Source of the DNA: Burkholderia sp. | GTDB taxonomy: Bacteria; Pseudomonadota; Gammaproteobacteria; Burkholderiales; Burkholderiaceae | Length of the DNA: 62,237 nt | NCBI GenBank assembly: GCA_030151225.1 | Contig: JASLEG010000181.1 | Location: forward strand, 1-62,237 | Direction: 5' to 3' | Part shown: piece after piece, positions 52,354 through 61,950 of the stretch | How positions within the stretch are numbered: position 1 is the first letter of the stretch | Layout: every line of letters starts with the position of its first letter | Position numbers and translations under genes: made by a program | The notes under the pieces: generated by a model | Database searches by the model: none | Told to the model about the DNA's origin: nothing | Seen by the model: only the letters and a program-made list of their open reading frames with translations

Positions 52354-53196
52354 TCAGTGTTGCCGTGATCCAACGATCCACTCCCCCATTGCAAGAACCC
52401 CGGTGCACAGCGCGGTCAACATGATCGACAGCACGGCGACCTGTGAAAAATCGGTCTGTCCGTCGGACAGCTTCAGATACATCAGCAGCGGCAGGATGTT
52501 GATCTGGGTACCGGCCAGCGCGACGGCGGTGCCGTAGGTGCCGAGCGCGATCGCCACGACCAGGCACCAGGCCGCCGCCACCGACGGCCAGAGCGAGCGC
52601 CACGCCACGTCGATCCACGCCAGCCAGGGCCGCGCCCCGAGCGTCAGGGCCGCCTCGAGCGGGCGCCGGTCGAAGTTGGCGAAGGCCGGGTAGAGCATCA
52701 GCGCGACGCGGGGGATCAGGTAGTACGCGTAAGCGATCGCGAGCCCCGCCGCGGTATAGATCACGCCGCCCACGCGTGCCGGATCGGCACCGAACCTCGC
52801 GAGCAGCATCGTCACGAAACCGGCGCGGCCGAAACACAGGATGAAGCCATAGGCGATCACGAGGCCCGAGAAGGCGAGCGGCACGCCGAGCACGGCCAGC
52901 GAGATCCGGCGCCGTGCCGGCGGCTGGCCGGCCAGGCCGATCGCCAGCACCACGCCGACCGCCGTCGACAGCGTGCCGGTGGCGAACGCGAGGCCCAGCG
53001 AGCGCGCGATCGCGTCGGCCACCACGGCATCGCCGAGCACCGTGCGCCACGCCCGGCCGCCGCCGTCGAACGCCGCGCCGACCAGCGAGGCGAGCGGCAG
53101 CACGAACGCGATCGCGAACAGGATGCCGGCCGGCCAGGCGCCGAAGCGGCACAGCAGCCCGGCGTGGCGACGCTCGATGGCGGACCTCGGGCTCAT
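52354..53196 (-). CDS. ABC transporter permease
   Basis: A 280-residue inner-membrane protein with six predicted helices and the EAA-like loop LEAALTLGARPWLAWIDVAWRSLWPSV near residue 190. It belongs to the PotB/FbpB/PhnU type of binding-protein-dependent permeases. A second permease is encoded at 55475-56323, so the channel is a heterodimer. It starts 37 nt after the binding-protein stop. Confidence 0.87.
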   Translation of the reverse strand: MSPRSAIERRHAGLLCRFGAWPAGILFAIAFVLPLASLVGAAFDGGGRAWRTVLGDAVVADAIARSLGLAFATGTLSTAVGVVLAIGLAGQPPARRRISLAVLGVPLAFSGLVIAYGFILCFGRAGFVTMLLARFGADPARVGGVIYTAAGLAIAYAYYLIPRVALMLYPAFANFDRRPLEAALTLGARPWLAWIDVAWRSLWPSVAAAWCLVVAIALGTYGTAVALAGTQINILPLLMYLKLSDGQTDFSQVAVLSIMLTALCTGVLAMGEWIVGSRQH

Positions 53197-53233
53197 CGCG
53201 GAATGCTCCGATCGCGGCGGATGAAGATGCCGT

Positions 53234-54331
53234 TCATTGTCCGAGCACCGCCTGCGTCCACAGCCCGTCCACCTGCGACTTCATCGCCGCGGCCCGCACC
53301 ACGTCCAGCGGATGCACCTGGGGCGCATTCGGCATCCGCGCGGCCGTCTCCGGCGCCAGCGCCACGCCCGGCACGGCGGGGCGCACGTAGCCCTGCGCGA
53401 ACAGCGCCTGGCCGGCATCGCTCATCACGAAATCGAGCCAGAGCGCGGCCGCGGACGGATTCGGCGCGTTCCTGACGAGGCTCATCGCATACGGCGCGGA
53501 CACGCTGCCGTCCTGCGGAATCACCACCTCCACGGCGTCGCCCATGCCGTCGTCGTACTTCGCCTTGAGGCCGTCGTTTTCATAGCCGATCAGGATCGGG
53601 ATCTCGCCCTTCACGAACTTCGCGTACGGCGTGGTGCCCTCCACCCGCAACACGTTGCCGGCCTTTTTCAGCTTGCCGAAGAACTCGGCGCCCGGCTTCG
53701 GATCGTCGACGCCGCCGCCCGTCGCGTACGCCGCGGCGAACACGTCCACCTGGCCCTGTCCGGTCGAGCGCGGATCGAGATAGACGACGGTGTTGCGGTA
53801 TTCGGGCTTCAGCAGGTCCGACCAGCGCTTCGGCACGTCCTTCACGAGCTTCCGGTTGACGAGGAACGCGACGTTCAGCGAATGCACGGCGAACCAGCTG
53901 CCGTCGGGATCGCGAAACACCGCCGGCAGCTTGTCGACGTTCAGCGGCCGGAACGGCGCCACCACGCCCTTCGCCTTCGCGTCGAGCGCCGACGCGGCGA
54001 AGTAGTAGGCGGTGTCGGCTTGCGGGCGGCGCCGCGACTTGTCCAGCGTCACCACGGTCGCGGCCGAGCCGATGTCGTTGTAGGTGATCTCGACTTTCGG
54101 ATAGCGCTTGCGAAAGGCGGCGAACAGCGCTTTCCAGTTCGCCCACTCGGGACCGGTGTCGAAGGACACCACGAGGCCCTCTTCCGCGGCCTTCGCATAC
54201 AGCGCGTCCTCGCCGGGATAGAGCGGCGCCGGCGCCACGGGCGGCGCGGCATGAGCGGCGGACGCGACGAGCGTGGCCAGCACGAGTGCGGCGATCCGCA
54301 CGTGACGAATCGGGGTGAAACCTGGGCGCAT
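53234..54331 (-). CDS. ABC transporter substrate-binding protein (Fe3+/phosphonate/polyamine class)
   Basis: A 365-residue periplasmic protein: signal peptide to about residue 28 (LVASAAHAA), then a type II binding fold (EEGLVVSFDTGPEWANWKALFAAFRKRYPKVEITYND; VAFLVNRKLV; LDPRSTGQGQVDVFAAAYATGGG; APYAMSLVRNAPNPSAAALWLDFVMS). This class binds ferric ion, 2-aminoethylphosphonate, thiamine or polyamines. No phosphonatase or iron gene adjoins, so the ligand is open. Confidence 0.87.
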   Translation of the reverse strand: MRPGFTPIRHVRIAALVLATLVASAAHAAPPVAPAPLYPGEDALYAKAAEEGLVVSFDTGPEWANWKALFAAFRKRYPKVEITYNDIGSAATVVTLDKSRRRPQADTAYYFAASALDAKAKGVVAPFRPLNVDKLPAVFRDPDGSWFAVHSLNVAFLVNRKLVKDVPKRWSDLLKPEYRNTVVYLDPRSTGQGQVDVFAAAYATGGGVDDPKPGAEFFGKLKKAGNVLRVEGTTPYAKFVKGEIPILIGYENDGLKAKYDDGMGDAVEVVIPQDGSVSAPYAMSLVRNAPNPSAAALWLDFVMSDAGQALFAQGYVRPAVPGVALAPETAARMPNAPQVHPLDVVRAAAMKSQVDGLWTQAVLGQ

Positions 54332-54387
54332 CGGCGTTCTCCGTGATGCAGATGGGTAGATGGGTATCCGCCGGAGCGGCGTCGTGT

Positions 54388-55470
54388 TCAGGGTTGCGGG
54401 ACGGGGCGCGCCGCGGCCTCGCGAGGCGATGGCTCGCGATCGGCGGCGGGCAGCACGCGCAGGTGCCGCGGGTCGATGGCGACGCTGCGCGTCGCCACCG
54501 TGCGGCCCTCGCCGAGCAGGGCGCGCGTCGCGCCGTTCGGCATGAAGTCGTAGCGGTGCGTCGAGCCGAAATACCGCACCTCGCCGCAGGCGCCCCCCAG
54601 GTAATTCACGCAGCCGGGCTCGGGATCGGGCCGCACGTGCTCGGGGCGCAGCAGCAATTCGACGGCCTCGCCCACGCGGCGCGCACCCGTCGGCGCGCAG
54701 AGCGTCGCGAATCCGACGTCGACGCGATCGGTGGCGATCACCTGCCCCGGCAGCAGCGTCGAATGGCCGATGAAGCGGGCCACGTGCGCCGATGCGGGCT
54801 GGTCGTACAGCTCGCGCGGCGTGCCCACCTGCAGGATGCGGCCGCGCTCCACGATCGCGACGCGGTCCGCCATGCTGAGCGCCTCGTCCTGATCGTGCGT
54901 GACCAGCAGCGTGGTCGCGCCGGATGCGCGCTGCAGCGCGCGAATCTCGTCGCGCAGCTGGTGCCGGATTCCGGCATCGAGCGCGGCCAGCGGCTCGTCG
55001 AGCAGCAGCACGCGCGGCTCGATCACCAGCGCCCGGGCCAGCGCGACGCGTTGCTGCTGGCCACCGGACAACTGCGTCGGACGCCGCCCGGCATGACTCG
55101 CCAGGCCCACCCGCTCGAGCATGGCCAGCGCCTGGCGCCGCCGCTCGGCCAGCGCGACGCCACGCATGCGCAGGCCGTAGGCGACGTTGTCGCGCACGTC
55201 CAGGTGCGGAAACAGGGCGTAGTGCTGAAACACCATGCCCACGCCGCGCTTCCACACCGGCTGGTTCGCCGCGTCCTGCCCGCCGATCGCGATGCGGCCG
55301 GAATACCCGGTCAGCAAGCCGGCGGTCAGACGCAACAGGGTCGATTTTCCCGACCCGCTCCGCCCGATCACGGCGAGCAGTTCGCCGGGCGCGGCGCTCA
55401 GGGACAGCGCCGAGATGCCGTGAGAAGCGCCCGGGTAGGTATAGCTGACGGAATCGAATTCGAGGCTCAT
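54388..55470 (-). CDS. ABC transporter ATP-binding protein (PotA/FbpC/PhnT class)
   Basis: A 360-residue ATPase with Walker A GRSGSGKST (residues 36-44), Q-loop VFQHYALFPHLDVRDNVAYGL, signature LSGGQQQRVALARAL, Walker B VLLLDEPLAALD, H-loop VTHDQDEAL and a C-terminal TOBE-like domain (EAVELLLRPEHVRP). It powers the importer formed with the two permeases. It ends 56 nt before the binding-protein gene and begins 4 nt after the second permease's stop. Confidence 0.92.
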   Translation of the reverse strand: MSLEFDSVSYTYPGASHGISALSLSAAPGELLAVIGRSGSGKSTLLRLTAGLLTGYSGRIAIGGQDAANQPVWKRGVGMVFQHYALFPHLDVRDNVAYGLRMRGVALAERRRQALAMLERVGLASHAGRRPTQLSGGQQQRVALARALVIEPRVLLLDEPLAALDAGIRHQLRDEIRALQRASGATTLLVTHDQDEALSMADRVAIVERGRILQVGTPRELYDQPASAHVARFIGHSTLLPGQVIATDRVDVGFATLCAPTGARRVGEAVELLLRPEHVRPDPEPGCVNYLGGACGEVRYFGSTHRYDFMPNGATRALLGEGRTVATRSVAIDPRHLRVLPAADREPSPREAAARPVPQP

Positions 55471-55474
55471 GGCA

Positions 55475-56323
55475 TCACTTCATTCGTTGCACGGTGAAAA
55501 CGGAGACGAGCGTCGCGGTCACGGCCAGCACGAGCAGCACGACGGTGGCCGCGCAGGCGAAGCCGGACGCACTGTAGAAGGCCTGCTGCAGCACCACCGG
55601 ATAGTTGCGGTAGCGAAAGCCGGCGATCAGGTTCGACACCTGGAACTCGCCGATCGACAGCGCCGCCACCATGACCAGGCCGGCGAACAGGCTGTGGCGC
55701 AGGTTCGGCACCACCACGGTCAGGAACTGGCGGGCCGGCGTCGCACCGAGCGTGGCGGCACAGGCCTCGAGCGTGGCCAGCTCGAGATGGCGCAGATCGG
55801 CGAGCAGCGTCTGCAGCAGGTACGGCAGCGTGAGCACCGCATGCGCGGCGATCAGCAGCCACAGCGTGCCGAGCCACGGCAGCGCATCGCCGCCGAACAT
55901 GGCGATGTAGCCGAAACCGAGGGTCAGCGCGGGCACGGCGATCGGCATCAGCATCACGAGCCGCGCCACCAGCCCGCGCCCCGTGCTCGCCCGTTCGTGC
56001 AGGGCATAGGCGAGCGGTACGCCGAGCACGGCGTTCAGCCCGCAGCAGGCCAGCGCCACCGTGAGGCTGGTGGCGAACGCGCGACGAAAGCTGCGGTCGG
56101 CGGCCAGATCGGCGTACCAGTGGCCGGTCAGGCCGGTGGGCAGCAGCGTGTTGGTCCAGCTCTGCCCCGTCGAGCCCAGCAGCAGCAGCACGATCGGCAG
56201 CAGCAGGTACAGCACGAACAGCACCGTCACGGCGCGCACCAGCACGCGGCCCGGCGACGGCCGGCGCCAGCTGCGACGAACGGGAACACCAGCGGCATCC
56301 GCGGTGGCGGTGAATGGCGACAT
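55475..56323 (-). CDS. ABC transporter permease
   Basis: A 282-residue inner-membrane protein with six helices (VLFVLYLLLPIVLLLLG first) and EAA loop LATLEACAATLGATPARQFLTVVVPNL. It is the PotC/FbpB-C/PhnV-type partner of the permease at 52354-53196. It is the promoter-proximal gene of the operon; longer in-frame readings upstream cross the divergent promoter, so MSPFTATADAA is chosen. Confidence 0.87.
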   Translation of the reverse strand: MSPFTATADAAGVPVRRSWRRPSPGRVLVRAVTVLFVLYLLLPIVLLLLGSTGQSWTNTLLPTGLTGHWYADLAADRSFRRAFATSLTVALACCGLNAVLGVPLAYALHERASTGRGLVARLVMLMPIAVPALTLGFGYIAMFGGDALPWLGTLWLLIAAHAVLTLPYLLQTLLADLRHLELATLEACAATLGATPARQFLTVVVPNLRHSLFAGLVMVAALSIGEFQVSNLIAGFRYRNYPVVLQQAFYSASGFACAATVVLLVLAVTATLVSVFTVQRMK

Positions 56324-56483
56324 CGGGGCGATCCGGAAACGAGTGAGGGAGCGGCAGGAAACCGAATCGAATGAACGACTTGCGGCCTGCACGATGGACG
56401 CCAGTGTGGTGTTCGGACATGGCATCGTCATGAAAAAAAGGTACAACTCGCGCAACGTACTGTGCGAATCCGGAACACCCGCC

Positions 56484-57389
56484 ATGAAGGATCTGTATCC
56501 GAACATCGCCGAGCTGCAGGCATTCGTCAGCTCCGCGAAACATCTGAACTTTTCGTATGCGGCTCGCGAGCTCGGCCTGACGCCGAGCGCGGTGAGCCGC
56601 CAGATCGCGAATCTGGAGGCGCTGTTCGGCGTGAAGCTGTTCGTGCGGGAGCGGCGCAATCTCGGCCTGACCCGGGCGGGCCAGGTCTACCACGCGCGCG
56701 TCACGGGCCCCCTGCGCGAGATCGGCGACGCCACGCTGGAGCTGCTGAGCGTGCGCGAGGACAACGACCTGCTGACCATCGCCAGCGTGCCGACCTTCAC
56801 CACGCGCTGGCTGATCCCGAGGCTGCCGTCGTTTCTCGCGGAGGCACCCAGCGTGACGCTGAGCTTCCGGCGCCATCTCGCGCACGGCGACCCGTTTCCG
56901 TTCGGGCTCGACGCGGCGATCCGCTACGGCGACGGGCAATGGGAAGGCGTACGGTGCGACTATCTGGCCGGTCGCACCTTCGTGCCGGTCTGCTCACCCG
57001 AATTCGCGCGGCGGCATGCGTTGCGCACGCCCGCGGACCTGGCAAGCGCGCCCCGACTCGTGCACGAGCAGGCGGAAAGCGTCTGGCTCGAATGGGCCGA
57101 CGCCCACCGGGTGATGCAGATGAACGCGCTGGCCGGGCCGCGCTTCGAGCAGTATTCGGTGCTGCTCCAGGCCGCGCAGGCGGGCCTGGGCGTGGCCCTC
57201 GTGCCATTTTTCCTGATCGGCACGCCGCTCGAGACCGGCTCGCTCGTGCAGCCGGTGGATGCGCCCGTGGAAGTCGCCAACCACGGCCACTATCTGTGCT
57301 ACACGCAGGAGCGCTTCGACACCAGCGCCGCGTTGCGCAAGCTGCGCGATTGGATGCTGGCGGCATTTCCGGCCGATGCCGCGCCGTGA
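56484..57389 (+). CDS. LysR-family transcriptional regulator (GcvA-like)
   Basis: A 301-residue regulator with winged helix LQAFVSSAKHLNFSYAARELGLTPSAVSRQIANLE (residues 12-46) and effector domain with SVPTFTTRWLIPRLPSFLAEAPSV, the TFA-x-x-WL-x-PRL variant of GcvA-type LysR proteins. It is divergent from the ABC importer operon across 160 bp and probably controls it. Starts further upstream are possible but not needed. Confidence 0.9.
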   Translation: MKDLYPNIAELQAFVSSAKHLNFSYAARELGLTPSAVSRQIANLEALFGVKLFVRERRNLGLTRAGQVYHARVTGPLREIGDATLELLSVREDNDLLTIASVPTFTTRWLIPRLPSFLAEAPSVTLSFRRHLAHGDPFPFGLDAAIRYGDGQWEGVRCDYLAGRTFVPVCSPEFARRHALRTPADLASAPRLVHEQAESVWLEWADAHRVMQMNALAGPRFEQYSVLLQAAQAGLGVALVPFFLIGTPLETGSLVQPVDAPVEVANHGHYLCYTQERFDTSAALRKLRDWMLAAFPADAAP

Positions 57390-57501
57390 CCGGCGCCTGG
57401 CCGGGCTCGCAGGATCGGGGCGCGACTTCCGCACCTCAGTGCTTGCAGAGGCGCGCTGACCATGGCTGCCGCAACCATCATCCCGACTCCTCCGCATCGT
57501 C

Positions 57502-58674
57502 TCATCGGCCCGCGGGCGCTCGAAAGCGACAGGTCCTCTTCGCGCCGGCGCGAAGCTTTTGCTCGTCAATCTGGATCCCCAATCCCGGCCCATCCGGCAG
57601 GTGGAGCCTCACCAGGCCGTCCTCGTCGCGCGTGATGAACTCGTGAAAATTGGTCACGTCACGGCCACCCAGGCGCAGCACGGACCTGTACGAACCACCT
57701 GCATCGACCAGATTGCCGACGGTGGCGATCAGATGCGCAGACGAAGCCTGGGTGATACCGCCCTCGGCCATCGAGTTGGGATAGATGAGCATGCCGGCCT
57801 TCATGCCCAGACTGGCAATGGCCTGCGCGTTGAGGATTCCACCGTTCTTGGAAATCTTGATGCTGAAGCCGCGGACGACCTCATTGGCGACAAGCTCCTT
57901 GGCGCTCGCCACGCCAGTGAGGCGTTCGTCGGCGAAGATGGGTACGTCGGTCATTTTCTGTAATTCCGCGACACCCCCATTGTCCACCTTGGCGATGGGT
58001 TCTTCGACGTAGCGGAGGTAACCGGCACCGAGAGACTCGGGAAGGCTCTTGAAAAAGGCACGGGCGTCCTCCATCGACCAACCGGTGTTGGCGTCGATTT
58101 TGAAGACGGCCCTGTCGCCGTAGCGCTGCTGGAGCCTGGCGAGGCGGGGGACTTCACCGCTGGCGGGATATTCCTCACTGCCCGCCTTCAACATGAAGTG
58201 GCGATAGCCTTCCGCAATGGCCTGATCGATGACAGGGATGACATCGTCGGCCGTGCCGTTGTTCAATGGGCGAGACACCTCGATGCTGCGGCGAAGGATG
58301 GGACCGAGCAGTTCGGCCACCGGCTTATTCCGCCGCTTGCCCTCGAGGTCCATGAGGGCCATATTGATTGCGCCCTTGGCGATGAGGTCCTGCTCCGGCG
58401 TTTCGTCGAAGAACTGCTGGATGCGCCATGGATCGGTGCTGTTCAACGCCTTGACCGCGGGCAGCAGGCGGCTTTCCAGGGCATCGAAGACATCGTCCGC
58501 GCTTTCCTTTGTGAACGGCTGCCATGGATTGGCCTCTCCATAACCACGATGACCATCGTCACTGTCGATGATCACGAATATGGCGTCGACCTCATTCTGT
58601 TCGCCGTAGGACAGCTTGTAGCCGCCGAGATCGTAGGCATACTTGAAAATTTCGTAATCCTTCATGCTCGCCAT
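57502..58674 (-). CDS. Enolase-superfamily enzyme (muconate lactonizing/dipeptide epimerase-like)
   Basis: A 390-residue protein of the mandelate racemase/MLE superfamily. Metal ligands are Asp194 (KIDANTGW), Glu224 or 225 (VEEP) and Asp249/Glu250 (FADE); Lys273 in SIKISKNGG is the likely catalytic base. The usual KxK motif on strand 2 reads MLK (161-163), so its first lysine is missing while the second is kept. Substrates in this family range from muconate to dipeptides and acid sugars; none can be assigned. It lies upstream of no obvious pathway partner. Confidence 0.83.
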   Translation of the reverse strand: MASMKDYEIFKYAYDLGGYKLSYGEQNEVDAIFVIIDSDDGHRGYGEANPWQPFTKESADDVFDALESRLLPAVKALNSTDPWRIQQFFDETPEQDLIAKGAINMALMDLEGKRRNKPVAELLGPILRRSIEVSRPLNNGTADDVIPVIDQAIAEGYRHFMLKAGSEEYPASGEVPRLARLQQRYGDRAVFKIDANTGWSMEDARAFFKSLPESLGAGYLRYVEEPIAKVDNGGVAELQKMTDVPIFADERLTGVASAKELVANEVVRGFSIKISKNGGILNAQAIASLGMKAGMLIYPNSMAEGGITQASSAHLIATVGNLVDAGGSYRSVLRLGGRDVTNFHEFITRDEDGLVRLHLPDGPGLGIQIDEQKLRAGAKRTCRFRAPAGR

Positions 58675-58833
58675 GATTGAGGATCCTGTGATTAAAAGAT
58701 GAAGGGGTGAATCAAGAAGAATGGCATGGGAGAGCGCAGATCTGGATCAGCGGCGGAACCTTCTCGCACTTCACACGATGCGGCCGGTTTTCACCACCCT
58801 CGCGCACATGGGGCTCCATGTCCGGTCGAGACG

Positions 58834-60444
58834 TCAGACCGCGACTCTTTCAACATCAATCGCAGATGATCGCTCGACATCCTGATGGACGCGGAAAATC
58901 GACACCGCGGCATCCAGTTCCCGGGCCTGCCCGGAAAGCGCCTGCGCAGATGAAGCCGCCTGCTCGACAAGCGCCGCATTCTGCTGCGTGACGTCATCCA
59001 TTTGTTTGACGGCCTCATTGATCTGTCTGATCCCCTGGCTCTGCTGCTCGCTGGAAGACGTGATATCAGCCATGATCGCGCTGACATGCTCGACCACGTC
59101 CATCACGTCACGTATCGCCTTGCCCGTCTCGCGCACCGTTTTTTCACCCGCCTTCGACCTGTCGACAGAGCGCGAGATCAGTTCCTTGATCTCCCTGGCA
59201 GCGATGGCGCTACGCTGCGCCAATGCTCTTACCTCGCCAGCAACGACCGCGAACCCGCGCCCCTCTTCGCCAGCGCGCGCCGCTTCCACCGCAGCATTCA
59301 ACGCGAGAATGTTCGTCTGGAATGCAATGCTCTCGATGACGGCAATGATGGACGTTATCTGCGCCGAGCTGTCCGCAACCTCACCCATCAAATTGACTGC
59401 ACGCTCGATCGACGAGCCTGCCGTCTTCGCCGTAAGGGTGGCCTCGGCTGCCAGACGGCCCACCGTTCCAACCGCGTCGGCGTTGCGCTGCACGGCAACT
59501 GCCAGTTGATCCATACTCGCTGCCGTCTCCTGCAACGCCGCCGCCTGTTGCTCGGTTCGTTGCGAAAGATAGTCACTTCCGCTAGCAACCTCGCCTGCAG
59601 CTTCGCTTATCGCAGAAGCTGACGTCCGTATTCCCTGCACGATCAGGGCAAGGTGCGCTCGCATTTCGAACAGGGACGCCATTAAACTGGATTTATCGCA
59701 CTGATTGACCTGGACGCCTACGGTCAAGTCGCCCTCCGCGACGCGGCGCGCCAATCTGGCAGCCACCATCGGCTCGCCGCCAATCGACCGCCGTATCCCG
59801 TTGATGAGAATGTGCATCACGAGTCCGAGCACGCTGCCTACGACAATCGCCAATGCAAGTCCTTCCAGCAGTTCCTTGATGAATACCTTGTCAATGTCGT
59901 CGACGTAGTCACCCATGAAGACATGCCAATCCCAACCCGGTACGTAGGTGCTGTACACGAATTTTTCGATTTTTTCCGTTTGGCCAGGATGCTGAATCTG
60001 ATACTTCGTGAAATGATCCCCTCCAGGGGAATCCGCACGGAAGATCTCCTGGGCAATGTGCCTTCCGTCCGGATCGACGAGGCCAGCGGCACTCGTTCCC
60101 TCCAGAGCCGGATCGAGCATCATTACGCGCATGCCCTTCGAGTCGTAGATATTTAGATATCCGGTTCGCTCGCTGCCAAAACGTAGAGGCCGCAACTCCG
60201 CGATGACGTCACGTTTCGCGTCGTCAGTCGGGATGGCGCCACGTTCAGCCTTTTCCTTCCAGTGCAACACAATCTTGGCCGCAGCCTCCACTTCGCTGGC
60301 CAACACCGCCCGCCGGGTATTGTAGAGCGACTGCCGCGATACAAAAGCTGCGCAGGTAGTCACAAGCAGCAGCCCCGCAGCGAACAGGAACATCATCATC
60401 CATAGCTGCCGGTTCAAAGTTTGCTGTTTCATTTTGATGGTCAT
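58834..60444 (-). CDS. Methyl-accepting chemotaxis protein with Cache domain
   Basis: A 536-residue chemoreceptor. TM1 is near residues 14-32, then a periplasmic single-Cache domain (ERTGYLNIYDSKGMRVMMLDPALEGT, FVYSTYVPGWDWHVFMGDYVDDID), TM2 near 195-212, HAMP, and a signalling domain whose hairpin tip contains IESIAFQTNILALNAAVEAARAGEEGRGFAVVAGEVR. No C-terminal NWETF-like pentapeptide is present. Single-Cache domains of this type often sense short organic acids. It may guide cells to the substrate of the neighbouring enzymes (inference). Confidence 0.92.
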   Translation of the reverse strand: MTIKMKQQTLNRQLWMMMFLFAAGLLLVTTCAAFVSRQSLYNTRRAVLASEVEAAAKIVLHWKEKAERGAIPTDDAKRDVIAELRPLRFGSERTGYLNIYDSKGMRVMMLDPALEGTSAAGLVDPDGRHIAQEIFRADSPGGDHFTKYQIQHPGQTEKIEKFVYSTYVPGWDWHVFMGDYVDDIDKVFIKELLEGLALAIVVGSVLGLVMHILINGIRRSIGGEPMVAARLARRVAEGDLTVGVQVNQCDKSSLMASLFEMRAHLALIVQGIRTSASAISEAAGEVASGSDYLSQRTEQQAAALQETAASMDQLAVAVQRNADAVGTVGRLAAEATLTAKTAGSSIERAVNLMGEVADSSAQITSIIAVIESIAFQTNILALNAAVEAARAGEEGRGFAVVAGEVRALAQRSAIAAREIKELISRSVDRSKAGEKTVRETGKAIRDVMDVVEHVSAIMADITSSSEQQSQGIRQINEAVKQMDDVTQQNAALVEQAASSAQALSGQARELDAAVSIFRVHQDVERSSAIDVERVAV

Positions 60445-60580
60445 AGTTGCGAAGTCTCCGTCGTCTTTATAGACACAGGTGCGCGCTGCTCATGACTGGA
60501 GCTTCGGCAATCGAAGATGCAGTTTCCTGAAGCGCGCACGGGAGACCAACCCGAACACATTCGGGCTGCATATCGGCTCG

Positions 60581-61660
60581 TCATTCCCACAGCCCCGCCG
60601 CAGCCTCCAGTAGATCGCTCCTGGTGGCGACACGGTGGCGAAGGAGATCCAGAAGTCGGTTCTCGGCATCAAGCCGCTCGCCAACGGCGATTTTCGCAAG
60701 TGTTATGCAAGCATTGATCGCAGGAGTAGGCACGCCTGTTATCGTGCCAACGAAAGAAAGAAATTCGAGCCCGAATGGTACGTCCTCGGTCAAATAACGC
60801 GTCGCGGCCGTAGCGGGGCCGCGCGGGCCGCCGTTTCTCAATCCGACGATCTGCGCTGCCACGTCGACGAGGGTACCCGGGCGCGCACCGAACGATCTGC
60901 ACAAACGATCCTCGATCTTGTCGAACGAAAATCCGAAAGCCTTGCACAGCGCAATACGCTCACGATCCAGGGCAACAATCACGCGGCAAACATTTTCAGT
61001 AAATTGCTCATACTGCAACCATGACTCGCCTCGCTCCATTCTGGTCATATTCATCAGCGCAAGCGGAACATGAACGAGCGGGCCCGTGTTCGAAAGCGTG
61101 GCCTCAAGCATATTGGGTTGCGAGAGAAACGAAGCATCGAACAAGGTAGCCAGCACGCCGACGGCTCGACTGGTTTCGGAATCCGGGAGACACGACACGT
61201 CGACGACCGGGCGACACGACAGAATATCGACGCTATCAGCAGCTGTCCGTCGCGCAGTGAGCATAGTCGTGGATGATGCGCAAATCAGCGGGTTGGAACC
61301 ACGATCCGCAATGTACTTGGCCAGCACGCTCGCGCTCAGCGCTGCCACGGGCGTAACAAGAATGATCTGCGCGCTCCGGAAGAAAGGAGCAGCCGAGAAC
61401 ATGACCGTTTCGTGCCCATTCGCCGGAAGCGCAAAAATCACGACATCGGATTCGTCAACTGCAACTTGCAAGTCAGTACATGGGCGAACGACAAACTCGC
61501 CGACGACTTTTCCATCCGATCGCAATCGCCCGCCGTTTTCGACGAGACCCCGTATCCCAGCCCCACTGGGAGACCAGATAGCAACGTCATGCCCACGCGA
61601 AGCCAGGAACGCGGCGTATGCGAACCCCAACGATCCGGCTCCTAATACTGCAATCCTCAT
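60581..61660 (-). CDS. NAD(P)-dependent octopine/nopaline dehydrogenase family protein
   Basis: A 359-residue protein with an N-terminal Rossmann domain (VLGAGSLGFAYAAFLASRGHDVAIWSP, GxGxxG at residues 7-12) and a C-terminal helical domain (HVPLALMNMTRMERGESWLQYEQFTENVCRVIVALDRERI) typical of opine dehydrogenases. These enzymes reduce or oxidise imines joining an amino acid to a keto acid. Function here may be catabolic or a related reductase. It has relaxed codon bias like its neighbours. Gene pair with the chemoreceptor (136 nt gap). Confidence 0.82.
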   Translation of the reverse strand: MRIAVLGAGSLGFAYAAFLASRGHDVAIWSPSGAGIRGLVENGGRLRSDGKVVGEFVVRPCTDLQVAVDESDVVIFALPANGHETVMFSAAPFFRSAQIILVTPVAALSASVLAKYIADRGSNPLICASSTTMLTARRTAADSVDILSCRPVVDVSCLPDSETSRAVGVLATLFDASFLSQPNMLEATLSNTGPLVHVPLALMNMTRMERGESWLQYEQFTENVCRVIVALDRERIALCKAFGFSFDKIEDRLCRSFGARPGTLVDVAAQIVGLRNGGPRGPATAATRYLTEDVPFGLEFLSFVGTITGVPTPAINACITLAKIAVGERLDAENRLLDLLRHRVATRSDLLEAAAGLWE

Positions 61661-61950
61661 TAGAGGCTCCTAGTGTCTTGAAATCTTGTCCCAGGACCGC
61701 CCGAGACCCACCGGCGATTACTCCGCATCGCGGCAGGAATGCCCAATGCAGGCACCGGGCTCCTGGCTTGTGTTTTGACGACGAGCCGTCGGTCCGGCCA
61801 CGAATGAAGGATTCGGTTTGGAATGGCCGGGCATCCGCGATGCCGATCACCTCGCGGCCGCCGGCGCACGACTCGCGGCCGACGTGGTTCGCTACGCACT
61901 CGTCATCGGGGACCGTGCACTGCCTACGCCTCGCCGGTCCGCCAGCGCTC

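Noticed and set aside
61661..61950. Possible coding remnant (AAAGARLAADVVRYALVIGD) before the terminal porin
   Set aside because: A short frame with no start signal, no continuing homology and overlap with the porin 3' end; not supportable.
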